Shown here: positions 44,971 through 57,230 of the stretch, piece by piece
Position numbering within the stretch: position 1 is the stretch's first letter
Layout: each line of letters opens with the position of its first letter
Assembly (NCBI RefSeq): GCF_003182095.1
Contig: NZ_QGTJ01000003.1
Location: 248,001 to 312,000 of the forward strand
DNA: 64,000 nt
Source of the DNA: Plasticicumulans acidivorans
Lineage (GTDB): Bacteria > Pseudomonadota > Gammaproteobacteria > Competibacterales > Competibacteraceae
Direction of reading: 5' to 3'
The notes under the pieces: generated by a model
What the model saw: only the letters and a program-made list of their open reading frames with translations
Databases searched by the model: none
Told to the model about the DNA's origin: nothing
Program-made: the position numbers and the translations under genes

Positions 44971-45005
44971 CATCGCCCCGGCCGCAGGCAGCGACCGGGG
45001 CGATG
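44971..45005. terminator. Strong hairpin shared by convergent PilZ and ppc genes
   Basis: A perfect 11-bp stem (arms 44971-44981 and 44995-45005) lies between the convergent stops. It begins 1 nt after the PilZ stop codon. There is no long U-run on either strand, so termination may be partial or need other factors. Confidence 0.6.
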
Positions 45006-45030
45006 GCAAGGCGAGCCGAACGCCGGCCAC

Positions 45031-47829
<2,799 letters not shown>

Positions 47830-47914
47830 GGGATCGCCTGTGCCGATGGATGAGCGGGGGTGGGAACACGATCTAGGATTGCGCAGCGCACCATGCCTGT
47901 CCACGACGGCCGAA

Positions 47915-48997
47915 CTACAGGCGCCCGCACCGCTGCGCCTGCTCGGCCAGCGCCCAGGCGACGTGCTCGCGGACCACCGCATCGGCATCGTCGCGCCGGG
48001 CCGCGAGGGCGGCGAGCACCGCCGGCGTACCCGGCGCATTGCCCAGCGCCACGGCGAGGTTGCGCTTCCAGCGCGCGTAGCCGAGGCGGCGCAGCGCCAT
48101 GCCTTCGCTGCGCGCCAGATAGGTGGCTTCATCCCAGGCGAACAGCTCGACCAGCGTCGCCGCATCGAGGCCGTGGCGCGGCAGGAAATCGGCCTCGGTG
48201 CTCGGCTGCGCAAAGCGGTTCCACGGGCAGACCAGCTGGCAGTCATCGCAGCCGACCACGCGGTTGCCGATCGCGCGGCGAAATTCCAGCGGAATCGGCC
48301 CGTGCAGCTCGATGGTCAGATAGGAAATGCAGCGCCGTGCATCGACCACGTATGGCGCGACGATGGCCTGCGTCGGGCAGACATCGATGCAGGCACGGCA
48401 GCGGCCGCAATGCGCCGCAGGCGGCGCAGCCACCGGCAGCGGCAGATCGATCAGCATCTCGCCAAGAAAAAACCACGAACCGTCGCGCGCCAGCAGATTG
48501 GAATGCTTGCCGACCCAACCCAGCCCGGCCTGGGCGGCCAGCGGTTTTTCCATCACCGGCGCCGAGTCGGTGAACACGCGATAGCCGAACGGGCCGATCG
48601 CGGCGGCGATGCGCTCGGCGAGCTGCTGCAGCCGCCGGCGCACGACCTTGTGGTAATCACGGCCGAGGGCGTAGCGCGAGAGGTAGGCCAGCTGTCCGTC
48701 CGCGAGCACCGACCATGCCCCGCGCGCCGCGCCCGGCCAGTAATCGAGGCGTGCCGAGAGCACCCGCAGCGTGCCCGGCACCAGCTCCGCCGGCCGCGCG
48801 CGCAGGGCACCGTGCCGCGCCATGTAGTTCATCTCGCCGTGATAGCCCTGCGCCAGCCAGTCGAACAGCCGCGCCTCGGCCTCGGCCAGTTCGATGCCGG
48901 CGACGCCGATCTGACGAAAGCCCAGCTCACGCCCCCAGTCACGGATGCGGGCGAGCAGCGCCGCGGCGGCGGCAGGATCGAGGGTGTTCGCAGGCAT
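47915..48997 (-). CDS. queG: Epoxyqueuosine reductase QueG
   Basis: QueG performs the last step of queuosine synthesis in tRNA, reducing epoxyqueuosine with cobalamin and two [4Fe-4S] clusters. The 360-residue protein has TDSAPVMEKPLAAQAGLGW (general-acid Asp144) and two ferredoxin-like cysteine sets (Cys197, 200, 203, 207 and Cys250, 253, 257). The C-terminus is HEAT-like. It is divergent from nnr with a 74-nt gap, as in many gammaproteobacteria. Confidence 0.96.
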   Translation of the reverse strand: MPANTLDPAAAAALLARIRDWGRELGFRQIGVAGIELAEAEARLFDWLAQGYHGEMNYMARHGALRARPAELVPGTLRVLSARLDYWPGAARGAWSVLADGQLAYLSRYALGRDYHKVVRRRLQQLAERIAAAIGPFGYRVFTDSAPVMEKPLAAQAGLGWVGKHSNLLARDGSWFFLGEMLIDLPLPVAAPPAAHCGRCRACIDVCPTQAIVAPYVVDARRCISYLTIELHGPIPLEFRRAIGNRVVGCDDCQLVCPWNRFAQPSTEADFLPRHGLDAATLVELFAWDEATYLARSEGMALRRLGYARWKRNLAVALGNAPGTPAVLAALAARRDDADAVVREHVAWALAEQAQRCGRL

Positions 48998-49071
48998 GCA
49001 TCCGACGCATCATTCAGGGACCGGCAGGCATAGTAAGCGGGGCATCGGCCCCGCCCAAGCAGGAGCCCGCG

Positions 49072-50559
49072 ATGGCACACGCTTCCCTCCCCCTGGATCT
49101 GCACAGCGCCGCGAACGTGCGCGAGATGGACCGGCGCACGATCGCCGGCGGCGTCCCCGGCTACACGCTGATGTGCCGCGCCGCCGCCGCCTGCGTCGCT
49201 GCGATCGAGGCGCGCTGGCCGCGGGTCCGCCGCATCGACGTGCTCTGCGGCGGTGGCAACAACGGCGGCGACGGCTATGTCGTCGCCCGCCTGCTGCACC
49301 TCGCCGGGCGCAAGGTGCGCGTGCTGTATCTGGTCGAGCCACAGCGTCTGCACGGCGATGCGGCGACGGCGTGGAGCGATGCGCGCAGTGCCGGCGTGTC
49401 CTGCGTCGCCTGGCGCGGCGGCGATGCCTTCGCCCACAGCGAACTGCTGGTCGACGCCCTGCTCGGCACCGGCCTGGAGCGCCCGGTCGCCGGCGCCTTC
49501 CAGGCGGCGATCGCTGCCGCCAACGCCGCCCACGCCCGCGGCTGCGGCGTGCTTGCCGTCGACATTCCCTCCGGCCTGGCCGCCGACAGCGGTGCCGAGC
49601 TCGGTCTGGCGGTGCAGGCCGACGTCACCGTCAGCTTCATCGCGCTCAAGGCCGGGCTGTTCACCGGCGCCGGGCCGGCCTGCTGCGGACAGGTACGCTT
49701 CGATGATCTCGGCGCGACCGCCGCCGCCCACACCCTGCCGGCGCTGGCCTGCCGCTATCAGGCCGACGACTTGGCCACGCTGCTGGCGCCGCGGCGCCGC
49801 GATCAGCACAAGGGCGATCACGGTCACGTGCTGGTCATCGGCGGCGATCACGGCATGGGCGGCGCGGCACGCATGTGCGCCGAGGCGGCGGCGCGCGTCG
49901 GCAGCGGCCTGGTCAGCGTCGCCACCCGCACCGAGCACGCTGGCGTGCAGGCGGCAGCGCGTCCCGAACTGATGTTCCGTGGCGTCGAACAGGCCGCCGA
50001 ACTGCAGCCGCTGCTGGCACGCGCCAGCGTGCTGGCGCTCGGTCCGGGACTCGGCCAGTCGGCCTGGAGCCAGGCGCTGTTCGCCGCGGCGCTGGCCGCC
50101 GGGCGGCCGCTGCTGATCGACGCCGACGGCCTCAACCTGCTCGCCACCCACCCGCAGCGGCGTGATGACTGGGTGCTGACACCGCATCCGGGCGAGGCCG
50201 CGCGCCTGCTCGGCAGCGATACCGCGACGGTGCAGGCCGAACGCTTCAGCGCTGCCCGCGCACTGGCTGCGCGCTACGGCGGCACCGTGGTGCTCAAGGG
50301 GGCCGGCACGCTGATCGCCAGTGGCGCGGCCGTGTTCGTCGTCAACACCGGCAACCCGGGCATGGGCAGCGGCGGCATGGGCGACGTGCTGAGCGGGGTG
50401 ATCGCCGGCCTGCTCGCCCAGCGGCTGACACCGCTCGACGCCGCCCGCCTCGGCGTCTGGCTGCACGGTCGTGCCGGCGACCTCGCTGCCGCCGATGGTG
50501 AACGCGGCCTGCTCGCCAGCGACCTGTTCGCGCCGCTGCGCCGGCTGGTCAATCCCTGA
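49072..50559 (+). CDS. nnr: Bifunctional NAD(P)H-hydrate epimerase/dehydratase (YjeF)
   Basis: Nnr repairs damaged NAD(P)H hydrates. The 495-residue protein has an N-terminal epimerase domain (CGGGNNGGDGYVVARLL) and a C-terminal ADP-dependent dehydratase (KGDHGHVLVIGGDHGMGGAA, then NPGMGSGGMGDVLSG). The start at 49072 (MAHASLPLD) has an AGGAG site. It is followed by tsaE and amiC, the common order. Confidence 0.96.
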   Translation: MAHASLPLDLHSAANVREMDRRTIAGGVPGYTLMCRAAAACVAAIEARWPRVRRIDVLCGGGNNGGDGYVVARLLHLAGRKVRVLYLVEPQRLHGDAATAWSDARSAGVSCVAWRGGDAFAHSELLVDALLGTGLERPVAGAFQAAIAAANAAHARGCGVLAVDIPSGLAADSGAELGLAVQADVTVSFIALKAGLFTGAGPACCGQVRFDDLGATAAAHTLPALACRYQADDLATLLAPRRRDQHKGDHGHVLVIGGDHGMGGAARMCAEAAARVGSGLVSVATRTEHAGVQAAARPELMFRGVEQAAELQPLLARASVLALGPGLGQSAWSQALFAAALAAGRPLLIDADGLNLLATHPQRRDDWVLTPHPGEAARLLGSDTATVQAERFSAARALAARYGGTVVLKGAGTLIASGAAVFVVNTGNPGMGSGGMGDVLSGVIAGLLAQRLTPLDAARLGVWLHGRAGDLAAADGERGLLASDLFAPLRRLVNP

Positions 50560-50618
50560 GCGCGGACTGAGCCGACACGTTAAGCTGCGCGCCCCTCCGC
50601 CCCGCTGGACCACCGCCG

Positions 50619-51080
50619 ATGAACACGCTGAGCCTTGAGCTGCCCGACGCCGACGCCACCGAAGCGCTCGGTGCGCGCCTGGCGCAGGCGCTGGACGGCG
50701 GTCTGGTCATTCACCTCAATGGCGAACTCGGTGCCGGCAAAACCTGCCTGGTACGCGGCCTGCTGCGCGCGCTCGGCCACCGCGGCAAAGTCAAAAGCCC
50801 GACCTACACGCTGGTCGAACCCTACGAGATCGGTACGCGGCACATTTTCCACTTCGATCTGTACCGCCTCGCCGATGCCGAGGAACTAGAGTTCATGGGC
50901 ATTCGCGACTTCCTGGAACCCTCAGCGCTGTTGCTGATCGAGTGGCCGCAGCGCGGCGCCGGCGTACTGCCGGAGCCCGACCTCGATTGCACGCTCGAAT
51001 ACGCCGGCCACGGCCGTCACGCCACCTTGCGTGCCTGTAGCGAGCGCGCCACACACCTGCTCACCAAAGTGGCCGTTTGA
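50619..51080 (+). CDS. tsaE: tRNA threonylcarbamoyladenosine biosynthesis ATPase TsaE
   Basis: TsaE works with TsaB and TsaD to make t6A37 in ANN-decoding tRNAs. The 153-residue protein has the Walker A GELGAGKT, VKSPTYTLVEPY and HFDLYRLADAEELEFMGI, all typical. It is 59 nt after nnr. Confidence 0.95.
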   Translation: MNTLSLELPDADATEALGARLAQALDGGLVIHLNGELGAGKTCLVRGLLRALGHRGKVKSPTYTLVEPYEIGTRHIFHFDLYRLADAEELEFMGIRDFLEPSALLLIEWPQRGAGVLPEPDLDCTLEYAGHGRHATLRACSERATHLLTKVAV

Positions 51081-51138
51081 CAACAACGTGGCATACTTTC
51101 GTCAACCTGTTTGGTTTTCGTCATATGGGATGATGCCG

Positions 51139-52746
51139 ATGCAACGCACGTTCATCCGCCTGTTCGCCGCGCTCGTTTTGTGCTGCGGCACCGTTGTTGT
51201 TTTGGCTGCGGGCTCCGAACTGCGCGGTGCACGCGTGGTGGAAGGGGCTGACCGCAGCCAGCTGATCCTCGATCTCTCCGCACCGGCGCGCTACTCGACG
51301 TATTACGTCGACCAGCCGCCGCGTGTTGTTGTCGACCTGCCACAAACCACCGCCGCCGCCGCGGTGCGCGATCTGCAGGTCCGCCAGCAGGGCTCCCCCG
51401 TCATCAACAGTGTGCGCGGCGGTGCCCGCAAAGGCGGCGGCCTGCGCATCCAGATCGACCTGAAGACCGCGGCGCAGGCACAGAGCTTCCTCGTGCCCGG
51501 CGGCAACCGTCAGGGCAACCGCCTGGTGATCGAGATCAGCCATGGTGCCGCGGGTCAGACGAAGGCGGCACCGCTGCCCGACATCAATCTGGTGTCCGAT
51601 GCCGGTCAGGCCGCCCCCAAGCCGGTACGCCCGGCCTCGAAAAAGCTCACCCGTGCCGTGCGCCGGGAGGTCGTCGTCATCGTCGATCCAGGCCATGGCG
51701 GCAAGGACACCGGCGCGATCGGCGGCAACGGCGTGCTGGAAAAAGACGTGGTGCTGGCGATCGGCCGCAAGCTCGCCGCGCTGATCAACCGCGAGCCGGG
51801 CATGCGCGCGGTGATGACGCGGCGTAGCGACGTCTTCCTGCCGCTGCGCGAGCGCATCCGCCTCGCCCGCAAGTACAAGGCGGATCTGTTCATCTCGGTG
51901 CATGCCGACTCCGCACCGGGCGGCGGTGGCAGCGGCGCTTCGGTGTACGCGCTGTCGACCAAGGGGGCCTCAAGCGAAGCCGCGCGCTGGCTGGCGGATC
52001 GTGAGAACGCCGCCGACCTGGTCGCCGGCCTGCACCTCAGCGACAAAGACCCGCAGCTCGCCTCGGTGCTGCTCGACCTGTCGCAGGAGGCAACACTCGA
52101 ATCGAGCCTGTTCCTCGCCAACAAGGTGCTCGGCTCCCTCAAGCAGGCCGGGCCGGTGCATTACTCGAACGTCGAGCGTGCGGGCTTCGTCGTCCTCAAA
52201 TCGCCGGACATTCCATCGATCCTGGTCGAGACCGCCTTTCTGTCGAATCCCGATGAGGAAACCAAACTCAGCGATGGCAACCACCAGCAGCATCTGGCGC
52301 AGGCCGTCATGGACGGCGTCCGCGGCTATTTCCGCCAGCGCCTGCCGCACAGTGTGATGGTGGCTGACAGCGGCGCCGAGGCCGAAGCTCCTGCGCCCGC
52401 CACTCCGCCGCGCAGCGCCCGCCGTCGCGATGCCGACGACGCCCGCCGGCCAGCGGCGCAGCCGGCCATCCAGCCGGTGGCGATGGTGGACCCGATCGAG
52501 CTGCACAGCCGCACCAGCGCCCGTGAGACCCGGGCAACGCGCAGCAGCGCCAAACCGACGCCCGCCGTCGAGCGCGGCAGCACGGCGCGCAAGCCGCAGC
52601 GCTACGTGGTGCAGCGCGGCGAATCGCTGCAGCAGATCGCCGCCAAGCTCGGTACCCCGCTCGGCCGCCTGCTGGCCGCCAATCAGCTGCCGAGCAACCA
52701 GCTGCGCGTGCCGGCTGGCACCCCCCTGGTCATCCCGCAGGGTTGA
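51139..52746 (+). CDS. amiC: N-acetylmuramoyl-L-alanine amidase AmiC/AmiB-like
   Basis: This periplasmic amidase splits septal peptidoglycan during cell separation. The 535-residue precursor has a signal peptide (MQRTFIRLFAALVLCCG) and an AMIN domain (about 28-135). The zinc amidase_3 domain (about 178-395) shows ligands His186 (DPGHGGKD), Glu201 (LEKD) and His255 (SVHAD). After an Ala/Arg-rich linker comes one LysM domain at the end (about 489-535). The start at 51139 is favoured by the GGGA 8 nt upstream; ATG codons at 51130 and 51133 are also possible. It is cell-division equipment, not a flagellar gene. Confidence 0.93.
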   Translation: MQRTFIRLFAALVLCCGTVVVLAAGSELRGARVVEGADRSQLILDLSAPARYSTYYVDQPPRVVVDLPQTTAAAAVRDLQVRQQGSPVINSVRGGARKGGGLRIQIDLKTAAQAQSFLVPGGNRQGNRLVIEISHGAAGQTKAAPLPDINLVSDAGQAAPKPVRPASKKLTRAVRREVVVIVDPGHGGKDTGAIGGNGVLEKDVVLAIGRKLAALINREPGMRAVMTRRSDVFLPLRERIRLARKYKADLFISVHADSAPGGGGSGASVYALSTKGASSEAARWLADRENAADLVAGLHLSDKDPQLASVLLDLSQEATLESSLFLANKVLGSLKQAGPVHYSNVERAGFVVLKSPDIPSILVETAFLSNPDEETKLSDGNHQQHLAQAVMDGVRGYFRQRLPHSVMVADSGAEAEAPAPATPPRSARRRDADDARRPAAQPAIQPVAMVDPIELHSRTSARETRATRSSAKPTPAVERGSTARKPQRYVVQRGESLQQIAAKLGTPLGRLLAANQLPSNQLRVPAGTPLVIPQG

Positions 52747-52756
52747 CAGCCCGCTG

Positions 52757-52794
52757 ACGGCCCGTACCCGCCCACCGGCGGGTACGGGCCGTTT
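52757..52794 (+). terminator. Intrinsic terminator after amiC
   Basis: A perfect 16-bp stem (52757-52772 with 52777-52792) closes on a 4-nt CACC loop and is followed by T-residues, 10 nt after the amiC stop. The stem is exceptionally long for an intrinsic terminator, and the purL gene starts 45 nt later. Confidence 0.85.
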
Positions 52795-52838
52795 CCGTTA
52801 CAATTGCGCGCCCTGGCCCAGCTGCCCGAGTGCCTGTC

Positions 52839-55800
52839 ATGCTGCGTTTCCGTGGTTCCCCCGCTCTTTCCGCCTTCCGCCTCGACAAGCTGCTCGCTGC
52901 CCTGCAAAGCCGGGTGGCGGGCGTGCAGCGCGTGCAGGCGCAGTACCTGCATTTCGTCGACGGCGCACTCAGCGCCGCGGAAGTCCCGGTCATGGAGCGG
53001 CTGCTGCAGTACGGTCCCGGCGCTGAAACCGCCGCCTTCGACGACTGGACCTGCCTGGTGGTGCCGCGACCGGGGACGATCTCGCCGTGGTCATCGAAAG
53101 CCACCGACATCGCCCGCAACTGCGGCCTCGGCGGCGTCAAGCGTATCGAGCGCGGCATCGCCTACCGCCTCGACGGCGAGCTGTCGGCTGCCGAACTGCA
53201 GGCACTGCTGCCGCTGCTGCACGACCGCATGATCGAAGCCGTACTGCTGCCGCAGGACGATCCGGCGCAGCTGTTCACCCAGGCCAAACCGCGCCCGCTC
53301 GGCAACGTCGACGTGCTCGGCGGCGGGCGGGCCGCGCTGGAGCGTGCCAACGGCGAGCTCGGCCTCGCACTGTCGGCCGACGAGATCGACTACCTCGTCG
53401 ATAACTTCGTCAAACTCGGCCGCAATCCGCACGACGTCGAGCTGATGATGTTCGCGCAGGCCAACTCCGAGCACTGCCGGCACAAGATCTTCAATGCCGA
53501 CTGGATCATCGACGGCCAGGCGCAGGACGTCTCGCTGTTCGGCATGATCAAGAACACCTACCGCCACGCCCCCGACGGCGTGCTTTCGGCCTACCACGAC
53601 AACGCTTCGGTCATCCGCGGCCATCAGGGCGGACGCTTTTTCCCCGACCCGGCCAGCGGCGAATACGTCGGCACGCCGGAACCGCTGCACATCCTGATGA
53701 AGGTCGAGACGCACAACCACCCGACGGCGATCTCGCCGTTCCCCGGTGCGGCGACCGGCTCCGGCGGCGAGATCCGCGACGAAGGCGCCACCGGCCGCGG
53801 CTCCAAGCCCAAGGCCGGGCTGTGCGGTTTCTCGGTGTCGAACCTGCGCATTCCCGGCGCCGAGCAGCCCTGGGAGGTCGACCACGGCCAGCCGGGACGC
53901 ATCGCCTCGGCGCTGGAGATCATGCTCGACGGTCCGCTCGGCGCAGCGGCGTTCAACAATGAATTCGGCCGGCCGAACCTGTGCGGCTATTTCCGCAGCT
54001 TCGAGGAGCTCGGCCCCGACGGCGAGATCCGCGGCTATCACAAGCCGATCATGATCGCCGGCGGCCTCGGCTACATCCGCGAGCAGCTGATCGACAAGCT
54101 CGACGTCCCCGCCGGCTCGCCGGTGGTGGTCCTCGGCGGCCCGGCGATGCTGATCGGCCTCGGCGGTGGCGCGGCATCGAGCATGGCCACCGGCGCATCG
54201 AGCGAGGATCTGGACTTCGCCTCGGTGCAGCGCGGCAACCCGGAGATGCAGCGCCGCGCGCAGGAGGTCATCGACCGCTGCGTTGCGCTCGGCGACGACA
54301 ATCCGATCCTGTCGATCCACGACGTCGGCGCCGGCGGCCTGTCCAATGCGGTACCGGAAATCGTCCACGGTGCCGGCCGCGGCGGCCGCTTCGAGCTGCG
54401 CCGCGTGCCCTGCGACGACACCGGCCTGTCACCGCTGGAAATCTGGTGCAACGAATCGCAGGAACGCTACGTGCTCGCACTGCATGCCGAGCGCCTGGCC
54501 GCCTTCGAGGCGCTGGCCCGGCGTGAGCGCTGTCCGTACGCGGTGCTCGGTGAAGCCACCGCCGAGCAGCACCTGCGCGTCGACGACCAGCACTTCGGCA
54601 ACGTGCCGGTCGACCTGCCGATGAACGTGCTGCTCGGCAAACCGCCAAAGATGACGCGCGACGTGTGCCATGTCGCCGTCAGCGGCCGGGCGCTCGCGCT
54701 CGACGGCGTCAGCGTCGCCGACGCGGCCGAACGCGTGCTGCGCCTGCCGACGGTCGCCGACAAGACCTTCCTCATCACCATCGGGGATCGCAGCATCACC
54801 GGCCTGATCGCCCGCGACCAGATGGTCGGCCCGTGGCAGGTGCCGGTCGCCGACTGCGCGGTGACCATCACCAGCTTCAACACGACGACGGGCGAGGCGA
54901 TGAGCATGGGCGAGCGCACGCCGCTGGCGGTGCTCAACGCGCCGGCCTCCGGGCGCATGGCGATCGGCGAAGCGCTGACCAATATCGCCGCGGCGCGCAT
55001 CGACCGCCTCGCCGACGTGCGCCTGTCGGCGAACTGGATGGCCGCCGCCGGCCATGGCGGTGAGGATGCCGCCCTGTTCGACACCGTGCGCGCGGTCGGC
55101 ATGGAGCTGTGCCCGGCGCTCGGCATCGCCATCCCGGTCGGCAAGGATTCGCTGTCGATGAAGACCGTCTGGCAGCAGGACGGTGAGCAGCGCCGCGTGG
55201 TGGCACCACTGTCGCTGATCGTCTCGGCGTTCGCGCCGGTCAGCGAGGTGCGGGCGACGCTGACGCCGCAACTGCGCAGCGACTGCGGCGACACCGACCT
55301 GATCCTCATCGACCTCGGCGGCGGCCGCAACCGCCTCGGCGGCTCGGCGCTGGCGCAGGTGTACGGGCAGATCGGTCAGGAAGTGCCGGATGTCGATGCA
55401 CCGCGGGCGCTCAAGGCCTTCTTCGAGGCCATCCAGAGCCTGAACGCCGCCGGCCGCCTGCTGGCCTACCACGACCGCTCCGATGGCGGCCTGCTGGTCA
55501 CGCTCGCCGAGATGTGCTTCGCCGGCGGCTGCGGTGCCAGCGTGCTGCTCGATGATCTCGGCGACGACGCCTTGGCAGCGGCCTACGCCGAGGAGCTGGG
55601 CGCGGTGATCCAGGTGCGCGCCAGCGAGCGCAATGCCGTGCTGCAGACGCTCGCTGCCGCCGGCCTCGGCGCCTGCAGCCACTGCATCGGCGCACCGAAC
55701 GACAGTGATCGGCTGACGCTGATGCACGACGGCGAAACCGTGCTCGACCGCAGCCGCAGCGAACTGCGGCGGATGTGGTCGGAGACCAGCTGGCGCATGC

Positions 55801-56711
55801 AGCGCCTGCGTGACAATCCGCAGTGCGCCGACCAGGCCTATGCGGTCGCCGGCGATGCCGGTGATCCCGGCCTCAGCGCCCAGCTCAGCTTCGACCCGGA
55901 TGAGGACATCGCCGCACCGATGATCGCCCGTGGCGCGCGGCCGCGCATGGCCGTGCTGCGCGAGCAGGGCGTCAACGGCCAGATCGAAATGGCGGCAGCC
56001 TTCGATCGCGCCGGCTTCGCCGCCATCGACGTGCACATGAGCGACATCCTCAGCGGCCGCACCACACTGGCGGACTTCCACGGGCTGGTCGCCTGCGGCG
56101 GTTTTTCCTACGGCGACGTGCTCGGTGCCGGCGAAGGCTGGGCCAAGTCGATCCTGTTCAACAGCCGCGCCCGTGACGAGTTCGCCGGCTTTTTCGCCCG
56201 CCCCGACAGCTTCGGCCTCGGCGTGTGCAACGGCTGCCAGATGATGTCGAACCTGCACGAGCTGATCACCGGCGCCGAGCTGTGGCCGCGCTTCGTGCGC
56301 AATCAGGTCGAGCAGTTCGAGGCACGACTGGTGCTGGTCGAGGTGCTGCCGTCGCCCTCGCTGTTCTTCAGCGGCATGAACGGCTCGCGGCTGCCGGTGC
56401 CGGTGGCCCACGGTGAGGGCTATACCGAGTACCGCACCGACTCCGGGCCGAAGAAGGTGCTGTCGGCGGAAATCGCCGCGCTGCGCTTCGTCGATCATCA
56501 CGGCCACGCCAGCGAGACCTACCCCTACAACCCGAACGGTTCGGCCGCCGGCATCACCGGGCTGACCAGCCGTGACGGGCGCTTCACGATCATGATGCCG
56601 CACCCGGAGCGGGTGTTCCGCAGCGTGCAGCTGTCGTGGCGACCGCGCGACTGGAACGAAGCCAGCCCGTGGCTGCGCATGTTCCGCAACGCCCGCGTCG
56701 CCCTCGGCTGA
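52839..56711 (+). CDS. purL: Phosphoribosylformylglycinamidine synthase PurL
   Basis: PurL converts FGAR to FGAM in purine synthesis with glutamine and ATP. The 1290-residue protein is the large, single-chain type. It starts [19 protein letters not shown], has [20 protein letters not shown] and [20 protein letters not shown], and ends in a class I glutaminase domain (nucleophile Cys1130 in [20 protein letters not shown]). The start at 52839 matches relatives; a GTG three codons earlier is unlikely. The gene lies just after the amiC terminator and so has its own promoter, but none was confidently seen. Confidence 0.98.
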   Translation: MLRFRGSPALSAFRLDKLLAALQSRVAGVQRVQAQYLHFVDGALSAAEVPVMERLLQYGPGAETAAFDDWTCLVVPRPGTISPWSSKATDIARNCGLGGVKRIERGIAYRLDGELSAAELQALLPLLHDRMIEAVLLPQDDPAQLFTQAKPRPLGNVDVLGGGRAALERANGELGLALSADEIDYLVDNFVKLGRNPHDVELMMFAQANSEHCRHKIFNADWIIDGQAQDVSLFGMIKNTYRHAPDGVLSAYHDNASVIRGHQGGRFFPDPASGEYVGTPEPLHILMKVETHNHPTAISPFPGAATGSGGEIRDEGATGRGSKPKAGLCGFSVSNLRIPGAEQPWEVDHGQPGRIASALEIMLDGPLGAAAFNNEFGRPNLCGYFRSFEELGPDGEIRGYHKPIMIAGGLGYIREQLIDKLDVPAGSPVVVLGGPAMLIGLGGGAASSMATGASSEDLDFASVQRGNPEMQRRAQEVIDRCVALGDDNPILSIHDVGAGGLSNAVPEIVHGAGRGGRFELRRVPCDDTGLSPLEIWCNESQERYVLALHAERLAAFEALARRERCPYAVLGEATAEQHLRVDDQHFGNVPVDLPMNVLLGKPPKMTRDVCHVAVSGRALALDGVSVADAAERVLRLPTVADKTFLITIGDRSITGLIARDQMVGPWQVPVADCAVTITSFNTTTGEAMSMGERTPLAVLNAPASGRMAIGEALTNIAAARIDRLADVRLSANWMAAAGHGGEDAALFDTVRAVGMELCPALGIAIPVGKDSLSMKTVWQQDGEQRRVVAPLSLIVSAFAPVSEVRATLTPQLRSDCGDTDLILIDLGGGRNRLGGSALAQVYGQIGQEVPDVDAPRALKAFFEAIQSLNAAGRLLAYHDRSDGGLLVTLAEMCFAGGCGASVLLDDLGDDALAAAYAEELGAVIQVRASERNAVLQTLAAAGLGACSHCIGAPNDSDRLTLMHDGETVLDRSRSELRRMWSETSWRMQRLRDNPQCADQAYAVAGDAGDPGLSAQLSFDPDEDIAAPMIARGARPRMAVLREQGVNGQIEMAAAFDRAGFAAIDVHMSDILSGRTTLADFHGLVACGGFSYGDVLGAGEGWAKSILFNSRARDEFAGFFARPDSFGLGVCNGCQMMSNLHELITGAELWPRFVRNQVEQFEARLVLVEVLPSPSLFFSGMNGSRLPVPVAHGEGYTEYRTDSGPKKVLSAEIAALRFVDHHGHASETYPYNPNGSAAGITGLTSRDGRFTIMMPHPERVFRSVQLSWRPRDWNEASPWLRMFRNARVALG

Positions 56712-56803
56712 CCCAACCACACGCGGCTGCTGCACCGGCGCGCACGTTGCACCGATGCAGCACCAACCTGCCCTATCCGCACAGAATCAGGAGACCGCCA
56801 GCC

Positions 56804-57205
56804 ATGAGCGATCTCGCCTCGGGCTATCTCGCCCTACGTCACCTGCATATCGGCGCCGTCACCCTGAGCGGCGGCCTGTTCCTGCTGCGCGGGATGTGGA
56901 TGCTGCTCGACTCACCACAGCTGCAGGCACGCTGGGTGCGCGTGCTGCCGCACGTCATCGACACGGTGCTGCTGCTGAGTGCGATTGCGCTGACGCTGAT
57001 CATCCAGCAGTACCCGCTGACGCATGGCTGGCTGACCGCCAAGGTGCTGGCACTGCTCGCCTACATCGGCCTGGGCAGCGTGGCGCTGAAGCGCGGCGGC
57101 AGCCGGCGCACACGCATCGCCGCCTTCATGGCTGCGGTCGGCTGCTTTGCCTACATCGTCGGCGTCGCACTGCATCATGACCCGGCGTCGTGGTTCGCCG
57201 GCTGA
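56804..57205 (+). CDS. SirB2-family integral membrane protein
   Basis: The 133-residue protein has four membrane helices and the pattern LRHLHIGAVTLSGGLFLLRG at the start, HVIDTVLLLSAIALT and HGWLTAKVLALLAYIGLG in the middle, and VGVALHHDPASW near the end. This matches the SirB2/YchQ family, whose biochemical function is unknown. The ATG at 56804 has an AGGAGA site. It is 92 nt after purL and may be co-transcribed with it. Confidence 0.85.
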   Translation: MSDLASGYLALRHLHIGAVTLSGGLFLLRGMWMLLDSPQLQARWVRVLPHVIDTVLLLSAIALTLIIQQYPLTHGWLTAKVLALLAYIGLGSVALKRGGSRRTRIAAFMAAVGCFAYIVGVALHHDPASWFAG

Positions 57206-57230
57206 TACGCTCGCCAACACCGCCGGGCGC

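Noticed and set aside
48715-49071. Upstream extension of the nnr gene
   Set aside because: The frame is open, but the residues are Arg/Pro-rich and antisense to queG. The ATG at 49072 has a clear AGGAG site and the family starts there.
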